The notes under the pieces: generated by a model
What the model was told of the DNA's origin: nothing
Database searches by the model: none
Seen by the model: the letters and a program-made list of their open reading frames with translations, nothing else
In this document: piece by piece, positions 6,609 to 8,297 of the stretch
Position numbering within the stretch: position 1 is the stretch's first letter
Layout of the letters: each line of letters starts with the position of its first letter
Position numbers and translations under genes: made by a program
From: an uncultured Treponema sp.
GTDB lineage: Bacteria; Spirochaetota; Spirochaetia; Treponematales; Treponemataceae
DNA: 8,297 nucleotides
Direction: 5' to 3'
NCBI GenBank assembly: GCA_946538795.1
Contig: CAMNGY010000043.1
Span: forward strand, 1-8,297

Positions 6609-6675
6609 TATCTCGTAATACCATGGCGATGTTCGTCTTGGGCATCTGAAAGCCATAGCTTGTTTTGGAGGAATT

Positions 6676-7620
6676 GTGACTGTTCATTTCTGGGGTGTAC
6701 GTGGATCGCTTCCGACGCCTTTGACACCAGAACAAATCCAATCAAAGATTATTGCGGCCGTGGAGCGGATTACGCCCAAGGACATAGAATCTCAGGATGC
6801 CAGGACACGCTTTCTGGCCATGCTGCCCGAATGGCTGTTCGGAACGGTAGGCGGAAATTCTCCATGCCTGGAGCTGACGTCTTCATCAGGGACTAAATTT
6901 ATTTTGGATGCGGGGTCAGGACTGAGGGAACTGTCTGTTCATGGCGAGCCACCCAAGGATTTCCACTACTACCTTTTCATGTCGCATTTCCACTGGGATC
7001 ATATACAGGGCATTCCTTTCTGGGGCGCTACCTTCAACCCCAAGGCCGTCATAGATGTCTATTCCGCCTTTCCCGAGGCTGAGCGCGTGCTGAGCAGGCA
7101 GAATGATTTGCCCTATTTCCCGGAAAACTGCCGCTGGAACAGGATAAAGAATCGGTTCCGCTTCCATCAACTGAAGAATCTTGAATCCATCTTCATAGGA
7201 ACCACAAAGATAACGATTAAGAAGATGCGTCATCCCGGCAACTCTTATTCCTATATTTTTGAGGAGAACGGAAAGAAATTCGTCTACGCGACTGATGTTG
7301 AGCTGTTGGATGCTGATTTGGACTTGACGGACGAAAGAAACACAGTGTTCAAGGATGCCGACGTGGTTGTGATAGACAGCCAGTACAACATAGACGATGC
7401 AGAGGCTAAAAAGAACTGGGGCCACAACGTCTATTACAGAGCCGTTGACTTTGCGACGACGTACAACACGAAACGGCTTTTCCTCTTTCACCACGAGCCG
7501 ACTTATAGCGACCAACAGATTTATGCGATGCTTCAGGCATCCCGCTGGTATGCGGAATCATCTGAGAATTCCAAGTTGCAAATAGAGATTGCTATAGAAG
7601 GTCAGGACGTGGAGCTTTAA
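6676..7620 (+). CDS. Metallo-beta-lactamase-fold hydrolase (PhnP-like group)
   Basis: The 314-residue protein starts at a GTG with GGAGG at 6667-6671, four bases upstream. The N-terminal 'VHFWGVRGSLPTP' is the typical first strand and loop of a group of cytoplasmic metallo-beta-lactamase-fold proteins related to the phosphodiesterase PhnP and to RNase Z. Metal ligands are visible: His104, His106, Asp108 and His109 in 'MSHFHWDHIQG', His186 in 'MRHPGNS', Asp207 in 'YATDVE' and His272 or His273 in 'FHHEP'. It lacks the RNase Z-specific arm. Family members cut phosphodiester or similar bonds, but most, including this one, have no known substrate. The stop TAA shares its last base with the ATG of mltG, so the two are translationally coupled, though no biochemical link between them follows from that alone. 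Confidence 0.85.
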   Translation: MTVHFWGVRGSLPTPLTPEQIQSKIIAAVERITPKDIESQDARTRFLAMLPEWLFGTVGGNSPCLELTSSSGTKFILDAGSGLRELSVHGEPPKDFHYYLFMSHFHWDHIQGIPFWGATFNPKAVIDVYSAFPEAERVLSRQNDLPYFPENCRWNRIKNRFRFHQLKNLESIFIGTTKITIKKMRHPGNSYSYIFEENGKKFVYATDVELLDADLDLTDERNTVFKDADVVVIDSQYNIDDAEAKKNWGHNVYYRAVDFATTYNTKRLFLFHHEPTYSDQQIYAMLQASRWYAESSENSKLQIEIAIEGQDVEL

Positions 7621-8297
7621 TGGGTAAAAAAGCTGGAAAAACGAAAAAAAAGCTGCGCCCGGTCCTCGTTTTCTTGATTGTCATGCTCGTTCTTGTCATG
7701 CTTGTGACGGCTGGGGTGGCTTGTTTGGTGCGCTTTGCACTTATGCCGGTCTCGGAAGACACGGCTACGGTCTATGAGCTTCATGTTCCGAACGGCATGA
7801 CCGTCATGGAGGTAGCGTCAAAACTGGAGGAAGAAGGGATAATCCGCTCCCGCTATTTCCTTTACGCAGCCGCCCGCTATAATGTCTTTGACAAGGACAA
7901 GTCCTTCAATCTGAAAAGCGGGGCGTATCTCCTGAGCTCCTCCATGTCACTGAAGGATATTTATGACATCCTTCAGACTGGGTCGCCTGAGAACATACGG
8001 GTTGTGATCCCGGAAGGGCTGACAATTACGAAAACCGCTGCCATCATCGAGGGAGCAGGATTGTGCGGGGCAGAGGACTTTATCGCCGCCTGCCGGTCCG
8101 AGCAGCTTATATCAAAATACGGAATTCCTTCGAGCACATTGGAGGGATACCTCTTTCCAGATACCTACTTCTTCACCGAGGGAATGGACGTGGAGGAGAT
8201 AATCGGCAAATTCCTGGATAACTTCGTAGAGAAAGCGGAGGGCATTCCGGATTTAAAGGGGATCTCGCCCGAAAAGCTGAACGAGAGGATTGTGCTC
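7620..8297 (+). CDS. mltG: Endolytic murein transglycosylase MltG (YceG-like), N-terminal part
   Basis: The gene starts at the ATG at 7620 (TAATG overlap with the upstream stop; GGAG at 7611-7614, five bases before) and is cut by the window end after 226 codons. The product begins with a lysine-rich cytoplasmic tip and one membrane anchor at about 14-36, followed by a LysM-like domain ('YELHVPNGMTVMEVASKLEEEGIIRSRYFLYAAARY') and 'GAYLLSSSMSLKDIYDILQTGSPENIRVVIPEGLT', both standard in the family. 'LEGYLFPDTYFF' at 174-185 is the diagnostic YceG motif. MltG cleaves nascent glycan strands at the outer face of the cytoplasmic membrane and is thought to release or terminate growing peptidoglycan chains. 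The catalytic glutamate normally follows shortly after the last visible residues ('LNERIVL') and lies outside the window, so activity cannot be confirmed here. Confidence 0.93.
   Translation, partial: MGKKAGKTKKKLRPVLVFLIVMLVLVMLVTAGVACLVRFALMPVSEDTATVYELHVPNGMTVMEVASKLEEEGIIRSRYFLYAAARYNVFDKDKSFNLKSGAYLLSSSMSLKDIYDILQTGSPENIRVVIPEGLTITKTAAIIEGAGLCGAEDFIAACRSEQLISKYGIPSSTLEGYLFPDTYFFTEGMDVEEIIGKFLDNFVEKAEGIPDLKGISPEKLNERIVL

Noticed and set aside
6621..6658. Imperfect inverted repeat CCATGGC / GCCATAG upstream of the hydrolase gene.
   Set aside because: Only six of seven pairs match, across a loop of about 24 bases, with no T run or other regulatory sign.

Overview
The window is a gene-dense stretch of a bacterial chromosome of roughly 50-55% G+C by eye. 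The content suggests a spirochaete, most likely a Treponema-like organism. The hints are the compact head-to-tail genes, the flavour of the SmpB, RNase Z and MltG sequences, and a divergent FtsB/DivIC-like protein. This assignment is from memory of sequence character, not from a search. No RNA gene, CRISPR array, insertion sequence or phage gene is visible.

Layout. (A) 1-1946, plus strand: the tail of a periplasmic substrate-binding protein (SsuA/NMT1-THI5 type), overlapped by one long ORF that fuses an SsuC-like permease to an SsuB-like ATPase. Together they look like a complete importer of a small organic solute, encoded by two genes rather than three. (B) 1993-4336, plus strand: a membrane acyltransferase (family 3), a small coiled-coil membrane protein resembling FtsB/DivIC but with a second membrane segment, and a TsaC/YrdC-type threonylcarbamoyl-AMP synthase. 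(C) 4317-4781, minus strand: smpB, whose 3' end overlaps the synthase gene by 20 bp tail to tail. (D) 4782-4900: a divergent intergenic region with a good promoter for smpB that sits so close to its start codon that the mRNA may be nearly leaderless. (E) 4901-8297, plus strand: RNase Z, an ABC-2-type ATPase, a second metallo-beta-lactamase-fold hydrolase, and the first 226 codons of the septal/peptidoglycan lytic transglycosylase MltG, which runs off the end of the window.

Functionally this is mostly housekeeping: tRNA 3' processing (RNase Z), tRNA t6A37 modification (TsaC), ribosome rescue (SmpB), envelope and division functions (FtsB-like, acyltransferase, MltG), plus two ABC systems. I see no clearly new multigene system. 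The most notable points are the permease-ATPase fusion importer; an ABC-2 ATPase whose expected partner permease is absent although a start codon with a perfect Shine-Dalgarno sequence remains at the right place; the possible leaderless smpB mRNA; and the unusual two-membrane-segment FtsB/DivIC-like protein.
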